A stretch of 64,000 nt of DNA from Taxillus chinensis. Taxonomy: Eukaryota > Streptophyta > Magnoliopsida > Santalales > Loranthaceae. The stretch spans positions 2,302,826-2,366,825 of the forward strand of contig CM042090.1 in NCBI GenBank assembly GCA_023512835.1, given 5' to 3'. The position numbers and the translations under genes are program-made. Positions 36,201 through 49,346 of this stretch are shown here, piece by piece. Each line of letters begins with the position of its first letter. The stretch's first letter is position 1. The notes under the pieces were generated by a model. The model was not told where the DNA came from. It worked only from the letters and a program-made list of their open reading frames with translations, and ran no database searches.

Positions 36201-37932
36201 TGTCACGCCCCCAAATTTTGAAACCCACAGAATTAGGAACGCGACTTCCCCATGCCCACTCCAGGGGTCGAGGGGTTGGAGACTGACCCATTCCTATACA
36301 ATACTACAACGGGGGTAGCATTGTACTTACCAATGACCCAAATAGAACATGTAATCAACAAATAATTATCAGGGCAATCAATACTACTGCAGTCTACACC
36401 CATAAACACAAAGTAACAAGGTCCAGCTATCCAAGTTAATACAACTGTCACGGACCCGAGTCCGAAAAGGAAATTAATAAAATAATAAGGTCTACGGAAT
36501 ATCCTACATAAAGATGTCCCGCCCAGCTCCATTGTGGCTCCAACAGCTACTCCCTACAACCTGTAGGAAAATAAAAAATAATAAAGTAGGGTGAGCACGA
36601 GTGCCCAGTAGGTGATTCCCCATCTCCACTATCCTTTTACTCACATTCCTAGGTCTATATGATTAGTGAATGCATGTGCCAGTGTAGTGTCACATTCCAA
36701 CACAAATAAATTCCATCCAATTACAAATAAATTACATCAGATTTCGAATAATTAAAGGCTCACGCCGGCAAATCAATCACCCATGGAAATTCCCGCCACC
36801 AACTCCAGGAATTTCAGCTGCTACTAAACTGCCATATGTGGGACCCATGGTGTTCCTAACGTCAACCCGCCACATATGGGACCTGAGTTAACCAGCCACA
36901 TAGGGGACCCATGGCCTCTTGCCAGCCTTATATGGGACCCACGGTTAACTCACCAAATCCATCGCAAAAACCACACACAAAATTAATCAAACAAAATATC
37001 CCAACAATCAGAATTCCATATAACACCATTACAGAATATTTAATTCACCAGTTAAGCACTATCCACAAGTAGTATACACACATACATATTTAATATTCAG
37101 CAAACACCCAACGCCTCAGATACCAATTTATGCGACCGAACCAAACAGAATTTTATTCCATTAAACTAATAAAATCGATCTCTAACAACATACATATTTT
37201 CATCTATGTTCATAATAATTATTATTATTATCATTATTCTTATTATTACTATTATTATGTTTTTTTTTTTGCTGGCCCAAGGAGGCATGGGCTGGTCCCT
37301 TTGGACCGGCCCACCAAACCAACCACATGGCTGGGGAGGGTTTGCACCCAGCGGGACCGAAGCCGCGTCTCCCCCTTCTTCGTCATCTCCACACCAGCGC
37401 GCAGACAACCCCTGACGGCCGTGTAGACCACCGTCTCCAACACCCCCTCGCTGCTACACGGCGCACAAGGTGCGCAAGACTGATGCCATCAGGCGGCATA
37501 GTCGCCACCGCCCTTCTCTTCCAACGTTCCCGCGCGGCGCACCCGATCGACGGCCACGACGCCCAAAACTGGCGCCCTCAGCGCCGCTCCTCCACCCCGC
37601 ACGACCATCCCACCGTCGCCGTCACACAACCACGATACGAAAGTATTGGTACCCCAAAAACAACTATACCCATATACTCATCCACTTATACGTATAAAAG
37701 AAAATTTAACCTAAACTAATTCCCATTAATCTGCGTTTCGTATATTAGCATAATTGATAATCAGGAAACACCTACCTGATTCAAACTCGGGAGATCAAGA
37801 ACACGATGGCTTCAATTCACTGCTCTTTCCAACCAGATTCTGTGCATGCACAACGAATGTAGAGTTTTTACCCTAACTCCTCCTTTTATATTACCAATTT
37901 ATCACCAGATTTATTAATAACAATAATAATAA

Positions 37933-39086
37933 TGTTGGATCAAACCCAGAATTTGGATAATGCTGTTAAAGCCTTATGTAATTTGATCTGAGATCTTTTG
38001 TGTTTATTTGATCATTGCAGAAGGTATGTCACTAACCCAAAGATGCACTCGTGAGAGCAAAGCTAAGGACAGGATACATAATCCTGATCCGGACAAGAGT
38101 TAGTGTCGTCAAACACTTGGTAAATAACCAAGTAACAATACATACGGAATAAGGAACAATCCTACGGACTAAGAACTTAAAGGATAAGTGCGGAGTAAGG
38201 AAAATAAGTGCGGAGTAAGGAAAATAAGTGCGGAGTAAGGAAAATAGATGCGGAGTAAGGAATCCGGACTTATTACTCGCCCGGAGTAAGGAACTTACAT
38301 ACGGAGTAAGGAACTTACATGCGGAGTAAGGAACTTACATACGGAGTAAGGAACTTACATGCGGAGTAAGGAACTTACATGCGGAGTAAGGAAGCGCTGA
38401 CACGGACTAAGGATTCTAGTACTGAATAGATACGGAGTAAGCAACCAACGACACGAGTAAGGTTCCGAGCTTCATTAACTACGGAGTAAGGAAAATTACA
38501 CCGGACCAAGAAGACACTGCTCCAACAAAACCGCATTTAAAGTTATCGGCTCGTCTTGTCCCGATGTAAGACGAATGCATTTAGAACAAGAAGAATCTTA
38601 CACGTGGATCATCCGGATATGTGGACACAACCTTAATTGTATCTCGGAACTCACAAAGACACTTATACTCTTCAAATCCAAGATCTTGAGCTCCATGATT
38701 CGCAGCAGCCAAGGCAGACAGTTATCGAGGGATAGTTAGTGCGGAACGCATTCCGGAACTTCAAGTTCCAAGGTTGTCTCTTAGGAATGTTTTGTATAAA
38801 TATTCATACTTATACTTCATGTATAGAAGTGCTAAGCAGGGCAAAAACTAGAAAAGGAACTTGGCTAGTGTGTGAGTTCATAATTGTAAACAGAGTGTAA
38901 GAGAGTGTTTGCTTCTATTTTGTTGTAATCACCTTGTGATAATAAAACAAAATACTTCCACTATCTGGTTATCTTCCGCAGTGATTCTATCACTTAAACT
39001 AGATAAGTCTTTGTGTCTTGAGAGAAAAGAAAGAGTTCGAATAAGAGCCTATTCACCCCCCCCCTTTAGGCTCCAAGGGACCATCA
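37933..39086 (+). repeat. 5' LTR of the Sirevirus-like element
   Basis: It runs from TGTTGGATC to GGACCATCA and is nearly identical to the 3' LTR. It contains a minisatellite with core CGGAGTAAGGAA (about 38188-38500) and a C-run near 39056. Confidence 0.9.
38188..38500 (+). repeat. LTR minisatellite, core CGGAGTAAGGAA
   Basis: About 12 copies of the core in 18-20 bp units occur, in two flavours: one followed by AATAAGTG, one by CTTACATA/G. The same array is present in the 3' LTR at about 49602-49905. Confidence 0.9.
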
Positions 39087-39088
39087 AG

Positions 39089-39100
39089 TGGTATCAGAGC
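39089..39100 (+). other. Primer binding site of the Sirevirus-like element (tRNA-iMet)
   Basis: TGGTATCAGAGC two bases after the 5' LTR, standard for copia elements. The TRIM-like elements here use the same primer. Confidence 0.9.
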
Positions 39101-39148
39101 AAGTTCTACTTCGTTCTAAGTAGAGATCCCACTCTTTCAATCTCAGAA

Positions 39149-40413
39149 ATGGCCGAAGAAAGCGGATGCTATTCAACACTCGCCTTAACTCCGGAGGTGC
39201 ACAGGAGCCCATCCCGAATCGAAGCAAAGCGGTGAAAATGTCGTCGACCCACCACAACCTGCTGCTGCCGCCGCTTCTCAACCACGGAGTTCTGGGTTTA
39301 CTCTAACGAAACCGCCCAAATTCACACCTGAGCTTTTCTCCCAGTGGAAAGCTCGCATGAAGATGTTTATGGTTTGCCATGATCATCTTATGTGGCCATG
39401 TCTTCATCAGGAGATTCCAATTCCGATGACTATCGGAGAACATGGCGTAAGGAGGCCAAAGAGCGATCTTTGAACTTACCAACGATGAAAGAGCCTGGCG
39501 TGCGCTAGTGAAAAGGCTCGGCTTATGTTACATCGTCTTTGGACTCCGAGGCTTTCACGGACGTCCAGGGCTGCACGACGACAAAAGCTGTTTGGGACAA
39601 CCGACAATCCTCTATGAGGGGAGTCGGTCCCCAGATGCGATGTGATCTGTACTCTCGGACGGAACTTTGAGAGTTTTAATCATAAACAGGGCGAATCACT
39701 TGAAAGCATCTATCGGAGATTCGGCAAGCTCATACTTGAACCGAAGGCGTCAATGAGCATTACTCTCAATCCCGGATCAATGACAAGTTCTTTCGCTCTT
39801 CTTGCCGGATCGCTACTACTCCAAACAACTCCGGATGCAATCGGACAAAAGCGCGGTATGTTCCCCTTGAAGAACTATATGGGAGAGCTGCGGACTCACG
39901 AAGTCAGGTTAAAGTACTCGACGAGAGATGAGAAAATAGCTCGGAAAGAAAAGGGGGTAGCTCTCAAAGCTACCGAATGTCTAAACATACCGAGGAATGA
40001 TGATACGGACGTATCCGATAATTCCGATTCGACGAGGAGGAGGAGATAGCCCTTCTTGTCAAATCCTTTGAGCGATTCCTACGGAAAGCAGAAAAGGGAT
40101 TAGAAGACGCTCATCATCATCGTTCCAACGGAAGGAGCGACCGGAGTCCGGTTCCCAGGAATGTTTCAACCGTGGGGAAACTGGTCCCTGGGCCAAGGAA
40201 TGCAGGTCCAAAGCAAAAGTGGCCGAGAAAAGTGATAAGGTAAATCCTCGCCGCTCCACCTCGGATAACGGCAAGAGCAAGAGAAAGGCGCTCGTGACAA
40301 AATACATGAGTGGCTCGGAAGAAGAGGAGGAATCCTCGGATGATGAGCCGACCATTAAGCCGAACGTCCGCCTCATGGCAAATCTTGAGGTACCTTCTAT
40401 CTCGAGCTCCTGA
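39149..40413 (+). pseudogene. Sirevirus-like gag (broken)
   Basis: It starts at the ATG at 39149 (MAEESGC). Frames then shift repeatedly; recognisable parts are KFTPELFSQWKARMKMFM near 39320, then LESIYRRFGKLI (39699), and a zinc knuckle near 40165. The knuckle reads CFNRGETGPWAKEC, so the second Cys and the His of the CCHC box are lost. A Ser/Glu-rich tail follows (SGSEEEEESSDDEP). Not functional. Confidence 0.75.
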
Positions 40414-41470
40414 GTAAATTAGAATCTCTTACTATTGCATGTGATCATGAAAAGAATGAGAGACTAATAATTACTCAAATGTACAAAGATATGGAAAGTC
40501 GGAATAAACGTCTCGAATTTACTATTAATAGACTCGAAAAGGACGTCGCCGACTTCGAGAGGAAAGGAAGCTTGGTATCATGATCTAAGAGCTGAAAATC
40601 ATTTGTTAAATACCAATCTCTCAGGCCTAAAAGTTATAGTGAAAAGACTCGAAAATGAACGGAACAGAAAAGGAAATAAATCGTAAAGTGGCTAAAATCC
40701 GGGGAAATAGCCTCTACCTTTAGGATCGACCCTGACGACATTCGAGTCAAACCTGGCCTAGGTTCTGAACCATCAACCTCCATAGCTCAAGCTACCGAGT
40801 GTCCTCCGGATTTCACTCCTAAACTAACCAACTTATATCCCGTTAGTACATCTAAACCGTTGGATGGTTTCATTTCAGGTGGCACCATAGTTTATGATTG
40901 TGGAACAGAGGTCATTCTTCGCACTTCCCGAAGCAGTAGCACCCGTAACTAAAGATGAAGGGAAGGCTGCTGCGATTATAGCCAAAGCGTAGCACCCAAA
41001 AAGAAAGACAAGGCTAAAGCCGACACATTTAGGGCCAAGAACGCGTCACCCAAACGTAATGGATTAGGCCACAGGGAACGAGTAGAAAAAGCTGTAAAAT
41101 CTAAGAGACCTGTATCCCCTGTTTGTACTTCACATTATAGTGTCTGTTCCATCCGTAGGAAATGGGTCATTATCACTATGAATGTTGGAGTCTATCGATA
41201 CTGGCTTTGTAATCAATTTCAATCAAATAAAGATAAGTTTAATAAAAGGGGTTCTTCGAGCAAAACAAGATCTAAATCTAAAAGGAGTGTCTCTCCCAAG
41301 AAAACCCAAACAAAAGAAGCAACCGAAACTAACAAGTTAATGTCAACGTGGAAAGCTAAGAGTACTAACAAAATCAAATCCGTAAATGTTGACAATCTGC
41401 TGCTCACTCTAACCGCTCGAAACAAGTTTGGGCACCAAAAGTGTAAACTGTTGTCTTTCAGGAGCATTCT
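40414..41470 (+). pseudogene. Sirevirus gag-pol junction (broken, low identity)
   Basis: A Lys/Ser-rich region with no long frame. Parts such as NKRGSSSKTRSKSKRSVSPK (41235 on) suggest the basic linker between gag and protease. I see no other domain. Confidence 0.5.
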
Positions 41471-42530
41471 GGAATGAATTGCCGGATCACTTGAAGTTAA
41501 AGATCAATCAAAGCAAGTGGATCCTTGATAGTGGATGCTCCGGACATATGACGGGTGACCAGACTCGCTTGTAGAAGTTAATGATAAACAAGGTCCATCC
41601 GTTTCATATGGCGACAACAACAAAGGTAAAGCATCGGGTATGGCACTTTAACTAACTGGTGTATCAATCACTAAAGTTGCACTAGTCGAAGGTTTAAAGC
41701 ATAATTTGTTAAGTGTCGGATAAACTATGTGACAAAGGATTTCTTGTTTCCTTTTTGTCCAACACCTGATCTTGTAAGAGAAAACTTATCCGGAAATGTT
41801 AAGTTATCCGGATCAAGAGATGGGGACATATATTCAAGTGGTCTTAAGAAATAATTCTTCGACCTGTATGCTTCCTCACGAAAGCAACGAGATGAAGATA
41901 GTTGGTTATGGCACAAGCGATGCGCACATTTAAATTTTAAGACTATGTCTAAATTGGCGTCACTTGATCTTGTCACCTGGTCTACCCAAACTCAAGTTCT
42001 CCAGAGACACTCTCGTCGAGAATGCCAACTTGGTAAACACACCAAACACGGCTTTAAGAGCAAATCGGTTAACTCAATAATTGCTCCTCTGCAACTTCTT
42101 CATATGGACCTATGTGGTCCTATATCTGTTTCATCACTAGTGGTGCGAGATATACTCTTGTGGTTATCGATGATTACACCGAGATACACATGGGTGATGT
42201 TCCTGAAATCAAAGGATCAAACTTTTGAACATCTTGTAGATCTCTTCAACTGGATAAGCAATTCACAAGGACTGAGCATTAAATGCATCAGGAGTGATCA
42301 TGGTACGAATTTGACTTTTCAGAAATGAGATCATATTGTTGAAACAGGGCATACAACATGATTTCTCTGCTCCCGAACCCCACAACAAAATGGGGTAGCC
42401 GAGCGCAAGAATCGAACTTTAGTTGAAGCTGGTAGATCCATGTTAGCAGGAGCAACGCTTCCTCTCGTCCATGGGCTGAAGCCGTGTCCATCGCCCGCTA
42501 TGTTCGAAACGGAACTCTAATAAATAAATC
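41471..42530 (+). pseudogene. Sirevirus-like protease and integrase (broken)
   Basis: The aspartic protease motif WILDSGCSGHMTGD is near 41519, with the D-S-G intact. The integrase zinc region ends in CQLGKHTKHGFKSK (about 42025). The core has LLHMDLCGPI (42096), IRSDHGTNL (42287) and QNGVAERKN (about 42390), so the D, D, E catalytic residues can be seen, but in different frames. Stops lie between them. Confidence 0.8.
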
Positions 42531-44814
42531 TACCATGAAAACACCCTATGAGATGTGGAGAGGACGAAAACCTTCAATTTCACATTTCGAGCCTTTGGGT
42601 GTACTTGCTATATCCCGATAAATGGCAAAGAGACCCGGAATAAATTTGAACCAAAAATCGATGATGGGATTTTTGTCGGATACTCACTTCATAGCAAGGC
42701 TTATCGGGTCTTCAATAGAAAACTTTTTAAAGTTGAAGAATCTATCCATGTAACCTTTGATGAAGCTAATCTTGTTTGGTCAAAAGTCGGTCCTTCAAAT
42801 TCCAATATGCAGGTCATGGACAACAACGTCGATTACTCGAAGTTTATGAATATCCCTGTTACACATCCTGACTGGTATCCTGACCAACCACGTGGCATCA
42901 GCGAGACACAACGAAATTTTATGGATGATGCTACGGATGATTCGACTCCGGACTACCACTTAGCTCCGGACAAACTCCTACGGATACACAAAATCCCGGG
43001 GCCCCTTCAAGTTCGTTCGGACTAGTTAACACTTGGAAGAAACAGTGTTGCAGAACCAACTAGTTCATCCGTACCTCTAATTACGGGCGAAGCTCAATCG
43101 GTCGATACAACCGAACCACCCAAACTGGAAGAGCTTCAAATTGTTCAAGATCAACCAACACATGCACAGAATTATAGATGGACCCGAAACCATCCCTCGG
43201 ATCAAGTGATTGGTGATCCTACCGTTGGTGTAAGAACAAGAGCAGCCACCTCAAACATGAGTCTTTACTCATGCTTTCTATCTCAAATAGAACCAAAGGT
43301 GGTAGATGAAGCTCTTCAAGATTCAAACCGGATAGAAGCCATGCAAGAAGAGCTGAATCAATTTAAGAGAAATAATGTGTGGACCTTAGTACCAAGGCCT
43401 AAGTCTCAGCAAGTCATTGGCGTTAAATGGGTGTTCCGGAACAAGCTTGATACGGATGGAATAGTAATCCTGGAACAAAGCCAGGACTGGTAGCCAAAGG
43501 ATATCGTCAAGAAGAAGGAATAGATTATGATGAAACCTTTGCTCCGGTCGCAAGACTTGAGGCAATCCGAATGTTTCGGCGTATGCTTCATATGAAAACT
43601 TCATAGTTTATCAAATGGACATCAAGAGCGCATTCCTGAATGGAGACCTTCAAGAGGAGGTGTATGTTGAACAACCTCCCGGCTTCATTGAACCTAAGGC
43701 AGGACATCTTGTCTACAAACTTGAAAGCTCTATATGGGTTGAAGCAAGCTCCAAGAGCCTGGTACGACACACTCGTCGAATTCCTACTTGCTCATAACTT
43801 CCAAAAAGGGAAGATAGACACCACCCTATTTCTACGACAAGAGAAAGGACACACTCGATCGTACAAATATACGTGGACGATATCATTTTCGGATCAACGA
43901 ATCCGAAGCTTTGTGAAGAGTTTGCTAAGTTGATGACAGGCAAGTTTGAAATGAGCATGATGGGAGAACCGTCCTACTTCCTTGGAATAGAAGTCAAACA
44001 ATTAAAGGAAGGAATCTTCATTGATCAGGCTAAGTACACTCGCGATCTTATTAAGAAGTTTGGTATGGAAGGTTCATCTCCCGTCAAAACTCCCATGCCT
44101 GTCGGTGCCAAGTTAGATCCGGATGTGGATGGCATATCGATAAATGTGATCGACTACGAGAGGGATGATCGGATCCTTGCTCTATCTTACAACAAGTCGC
44201 CCGGACATTATGTTTGCAACTTGCATTCATGCACGATACCAGGCGAATCCCAAGGAGTCACATATGCTTCATGTAAAACGGATATTAAGGTATCTCAAAG
44301 GGACGATGAATTTGGGACTCGGTACCCAAAGGAGTCCAACTTCACCTTATCCGGGTACTCGATGCCGACTTAGCTGGATGTCGCATCGACAGAAAAGCAC
44401 AAGCGGTACGTGTCGGTTTCTTGGAAATAGATTGATCTCATGGTTCAGTAAGAAGCGAATTCCGTATCAACCTCTCGCTGAGGCGGAATATATAGGCTCC
44501 CTGGAAGTTGTCGTGCCTGACTACTTTGGATGCAAAGTCAACTTACCGACTACGGATTCACCATGTCCTCTATTCCACTTTCTTGTGACAACACTAGTGC
44601 AATTGCCATCAGCAACAATCCTGTCATGCATCCTAAGACGAAGCACATTGAGGTCCGGTATCACTTCATACGCGATCATGTTCTCAAAAACCATATTTCA
44701 TTGGAACATGTTGCCCTGAAGATCAATTAGCGAGACATATTTACAAAGCCTCTACCTGATGCGAGGTTTTCTAAACTAATCTTCCGATTAGGTATGCTCG
44801 ACTTCTCTGCATAG
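42531..44814 (+). pseudogene. Sirevirus-like reverse transcriptase and RNase H (broken)
   Basis: After an integrase tail (FRAFGCTCYIPINGKE, 42585) RT starts near 43310 (EAMQEELNQFKRNNVWTLVP). MDIKSAFLNGDLQEEVYVEQ is at 43615, YGLKQAPRAWYDTLVEFLL is in another frame, and the catalytic YVDD at 43870-43881 is intact. Further on are YFLGIEVKQLKEGIFIDQAK and, for RNase H, DRKSTSGTCRFLG-type sequence near 44390. Pol ends at the TAG at 44812-44814. At least three single-base shifts break it. Confidence 0.85.
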
Positions 44815-46060
44815 TTTCTCATTTGAGTTACCCAACAAGATATTTACTCAGAGACCATGCATTGTATGTTTCTTGAAAGTAGTAGAAACTCTCTGCCTGT
44901 ATTGCTGATCATACTTCTTGTTCAACGGTTTCATGCTTCGATATTAATCTCAATCTCATTATGGGAGGATGCTTGCGTTTCCCGACTGAAGTCGTTTAAA
45001 GCTAACATAATTACGGTTTATATGATTTACCTCGATCGGATTCATGATCTTCACATCCATTAATCACCACATGACCAAAGCATGTTCATTTAGATTACTC
45101 CATTAACGTGCATAGTTGAAGAAGTGAAATGGGCTAGCTTGGAATGCCTGGTGGATGAATACACAAACGCATTCGATCAGCTAAAGTATAGTTTTCCTAT
45201 AAGATAGACAGTCTTTGAACTACAAATTGGAACGGTCAACCGAGAGGATTGCACAATCTACGGGGGAGAAAATGCTTTATATTTTATTCAGGAATACCCC
45301 CCGTATATGTCTCATGACCTTTTTCCTTGACTGTCTATCTGAGGGGGAGCTTTTCATTGAGAGGATTAAATGATCTACGGGGGAGCAGCAATGAACCCCT
45401 AATATGTCTCGGATTCTCCCTCCTCTAAGCTTTTACTTCCGGATCTGTTGGACATCTTGTTTTAAATCGGAAAAGTGGCATGTTTGGATGTATTTTCTTT
45501 CTTCAACCATGCATTTTAATCGACTAATCATCTGCATTCTTTTGACATGTGTTCACCTTATCATTTCACACTCATGAATCCTAATGAAGCCAAATCATAT
45601 GATCTTTAATTAATCTTAGCTACGTTGTTCGGCAAGACGGTTTCAGTTATGTTGACCTATATGAACCTGTGTATTGCTATCCGACATATGCCTGACTCGG
45701 TAATATTGATCACTTTCACATTGCGTACGTCTACTACATTCCTTGCCATGCATGAGTTCTGTTTCTTATTAGTTCGGATTATGTTGTTTTTCACTGATTA
45801 TCTTCTCCAATCCGTACTAATCCTTGCCTGTTCAGCTTTTGTATTTTCCGTATATCTTTATTTAGCTACAGGTTCAGATTTTCTTTGCAACCATATTGAT
45901 AAATCCAGTCCATAGTCTCGGATTTGAAGTGTTGTGGTACTTCTCTTCTCTTCGACTTATTGATCGCAAAGGGATCTACTCTACATTCTCACCAAACTCG
46001 TTTATGACGGACGAGGTCTATTACTCATCCGGATACTCTTTCACGAATATTATTAACTCC
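44815..46060 (+). other. Sirevirus post-pol spacer with extra purine tracts
   Basis: No supported gene. Purine tracts GGGGGAGAAAATG (about 45263), GAGGGGGAGC (about 45342) and GGGGGAGCAGC (about 45379) look like the purine tract before the 3' LTR. Repeated purine tracts are a known trait of Sireviruses. Open frames here (for example 45625-45915) are not recognised. Confidence 0.6.
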
Positions 46061-47570
46061 CGGATGAGTGTCGGCTCTTTCCTCCGGACTCCCGACTTTG
46101 TTCAATTGTGACAATCCACGTATACTCTTATGTCGCATGCTTTTGAGGAGGAATAATGATGATTCATTAAATGCCTATCTCGGGTTGCACACACACTTCT
46201 CCTGGATGGCAACCAGTTGTAATCTCTACTTGGTCATGCGGTCTCCACGACATCGTTTTATTCGGAGACGCCTCGATATCCGGACAAATGACATCGGCAT
46301 GTCGCGCGGGTCCCCACCTCACTCCCACATTCCTAGACCCGCCGACATTTGCGGACTCGGTCTTATATGTTCGATCATTCTGCGAAGCACGAGTATTGCT
46401 CATCTCAAATCCCTAACCCTCTCGTTGCTCCTTCTACTCGTCAAGACCTCACCTTTCCTCTTTTCCTTCCTATCAAATCTGCAATGGCACCCAGAATCTT
46501 TCTTTCCGGCGTCAATCCTGGCCATCTCGTTGATTGGAATGCTGTCTCCCGATCCTCCGGATTGGTTTCACCAGCTTCGCCCTCTTCTTGAAGCCTCGCA
46601 CATACTCAACCTGGTCTCCAATCCCATCGATCTTCTTATCGATGACATTCTTGAGTATTACCAACGGATTCGCTGCACCACCGATTCCATAACCTCTCAT
46701 GTCCGCGGTGAATCCATCATCATCACTCCGGCTGTTCTCCGCGCCGCTCTTCACCTTCCTCTTGGTGAACCACAGCGTCCGGATGCCGAACCGATGGCAG
46801 CTTCTATGGGGTGCACGACCAAAGGGAAGGAATACAAGGTGAAATCCTTCCAGGGTTCTTATCGATGTATGGCGACTATTCTAAGTCGATGCCTACGGCT
46901 CGCACATCGCCCCTGGACTCAGTTCCGTACGATCTTCTACTGGCCATGTACGGCGTTTTTGAAGGTCTTCCGATGGATTGGGGACTGTTTTTATTTCGTT
47001 TGCTACAGAATGGTCACAAAAACCATTCCTATGGGCGCATCCTCAGCATTGTCTTCCTGCATCTTCGTCCGGACCATTTCGCCCGAGTTAATGCTGTCTC
47101 GTTTCCCTCGGCTCTTTACCTTCGTCATCTCACGCCGGACGGGAGCATGACCGCTCACCGACCCAATGTAGCACTCCGCGTTCTCCCTGCCCCGGAACAA
47201 CACGGCAGCTCTGTTGGTGACCCCTCCGACAGCCAAGCCCCCGAGGTCGGTTCAGACACCGATCCTCCCGGATTCGGTCCGTTCGTTGCGCCCCTCCCAC
47301 TCACGGGCCTCCCGCCCAAGCGTCCGTGCTTGAACCGTCCGAGGTTGCGGGGCCCTCTCGGCGTAGTGCGTCTAAAGCTGTTTCCTCGCCCCCTCTGCCG
47401 CGATGTCCCCACTCCCTCCACATCCGCTATAGCTGCTGCGGTTGATACCGCTATTGCCGTCGCCACCGGCGATGTCCCGCCGCTTCTCAGGAAGCCCCCT
47501 TGCCTCCTCTACCTCAACCCCGAGATTACCTTGACCATCTCTCCGCCGTCACCTTAACGGACCTCGGCTC
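46061..47570 (+). pseudogene. Sirevirus accessory ORF, N-terminal part (plant transposon protein-like)
   Basis: Broken frames carry DWFHQLRPLLEASHILNL, LIDDILEYYQRI, HVRGESIIITPAVLRAALHL (about 46560-46760) and later ILSIVFLHLRPDHFARVNAV. The 'P..W...L.....DIL-E-Y...VRG..I.I....LR..L-LP' order fits the plant retroelement domain annotated as putative plant transposon protein, and resembles the Athila ORF at 28459. A Pro-rich linker follows (47200-48420). Stops and shifts throughout; function unknown. Confidence 0.5.
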
Positions 47571-48399
47571 CGTTTCAGCCTAGCCCACACCTCCTCCATT
47601 CCTCGACACCGATCTCCGGGTGTTTTACACACGCAATACCCAATCCCCGGAGACTATGATCATCTGGAATCTGGACCACGGCTTTCTTACGCCGGCCGCC
47701 ATTCCCGATGTGTCGTTCCCTACACCCTCAGGCCCAAGTCCCTGCTTACCCGAAGTCCTTCTCCTGCTAAGGCTGGGCCCTCTTCTCTCCGCCGCGATTC
47801 CCGTGGTTGACTTGTCTGGACAAAGCGGGTCTCTTGCTCCGGATGCCTCTCGATGCTCGGCTGCTCCTGCTGCTGCTTGCTACTCCTACGGACTCCTCGC
47901 CCACCGCACTCCTGCTCCCCGTTCATGCGGGGGAGTCCTCCAAAGCTCCAGAGTTAGCACTTGGGCGTGCCTCTTTTGGCACGGTCCACTCCGATCTTGT
48001 GCTTTCCGCTCACTGGACCGCCATGCCCACGCTCAAAGCGCCCAAATTTCCGCCATCGCCGCCAAAGTTGATGCCCTCGGCGCCCAACTACTCTCTCGCC
48101 CTCACCGACTCCTCCACTTCCATTGAGCGAGAAAATGGATCTTGTCGCCACCTCCGTTCATTCACTATCTACTTCCTTCGCGGATCTGGCGCATACGATG
48201 GCTCGTCCTCCCGTTGCTTCCTGGCGATCCGCCAAACCGGGGAGAAAGTGTCATCTCGATCCGTCTACTCCTTTTGCCCCACAACCATCTTCCGGACCGA
48301 GAAGCGGCCTGCCACGGTGCTTCAGGGAGTTCAAATTCCCAAACGAAGCCGCTTCTCTCAACCTAGCTCCTCTCCTGCACCTCCAGGCTCCTCCTCCAT

Positions 48400-49171
48400 C
48401 CTCTTCATCCGCCAGTGATACCTTCCTCCCATCCTATGCGGAGTTTGACCCGTCCGATGCGGATGGAAGCTTGCGCAAGGCAATGAAAGCCTATCTTTGC
48501 GTCTTCTGCCGAGAGAAGATGTCTTTCTGAAATGTATCCTTTCTCTCCGGCCGACATTCGGACTCTTTGTTCGGAGAAAGGACTCTTTACTACGAAGACA
48601 TTGATAACTTCTCGAGAGTCGCTAAAATGGAGATGAGGCTGTTTCCATCTCTTTACGAAGATGGGCACTTGTTTGAAGTTCCGCCATGTTGGAATGAGGG
48701 CTATCTTCCCGGTGTGGAGTTAATTCGGACTTACATCGACGGAATCGCCGAGGATAGCAAGCCATGGAAAACTCTCTCAACCATCCTCATTCCGTACCGG
48801 ATCATGTCGCCACACTTCATGATGGTCGTCTTCATGATTCGGTCCAAGCAGATGATTCTCATTGATTCTCATCAGATTGTGGAGCACTTCGTTAGGAAGA
48901 ATCAATGGGAACCTCGTGTCTCGGACTAACCGAAGCCGTGAAGAAAGCCGGACTATATGAAGAGTTGGGTATCACACCCCTGTGCTCGACCGAGAAACTC
49001 AAGGCGACATTCGGGGCAAGAAGCAAGTGCCACAAAATGGATGGAGATAGCTGCGGAGCCTTTGTTTGTCATTTCATCAAATCATTCTTAACGTGGACAA
49101 ACATTGGAGCCAACACTCCACCTTTACGATGCACAGACAATGGAGCTAAGAGAGAAGGCAAGCAACTATGA
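48400..49171 (+). pseudogene. Sirevirus accessory ORF, ULP1/C48 peptidase-like C-terminal part
   Basis: Two overlapping frames (48567-48929 and 48905-49171) show a ULP1-like pattern: a His in IMSPHFMMVVFMIRSKQ, an Asp in MILIDSHQI, and the Cys in MDGDSCGAFVCHFIKSFL. In the SUMO-protease family the order is His, Asp, Gln/Asn, Cys with a D/S-C-G-x-F-V-C box, so three of the four landmarks are visible; the usual Gln before the Cys box is not clear. The same box occurs in the Athila copy at 51912-51932. A single base shift separates the halves. The fold assignment is inference from motif order; activity is unlikely in this copy. Confidence 0.6.
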
Positions 49172-49333
49172 TCTTCAAGTATAGTAAGCCTTATGTACCT
49201 TAGTGAAAAATCTGTATTAAGGCTGATTTGTATTTAGTTGCTGATTAATGAAATTGGTTGTGTTGCATATTCTGTATGATATTCTTTTGCATCGCTTACC
49301 AGATCAGATTACAAAGGGTTTGGGCATATCCAT

Positions 49334-49346
49334 AATTGGGGGAGAT
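49334..49346 (+). other. Polypurine tract of the Sirevirus-like element
   Basis: AATTGGGGGAGAT lies directly before TGTTGG of the 3' LTR, the priming site for plus-strand DNA. Confidence 0.85.

Noticed and set aside
37130..37719. Open frames in the minus-strand gypsy LTR
   Set aside because: They lie within LTR sequence, begin in ATT microsatellite and have no domain.
38188..38500. Regular short repeats resembling a CRISPR array
   Set aside because: Units are 18-20 bp with no unique spacers, lie inside both LTRs of a retrotransposon, and the genome is a plant.
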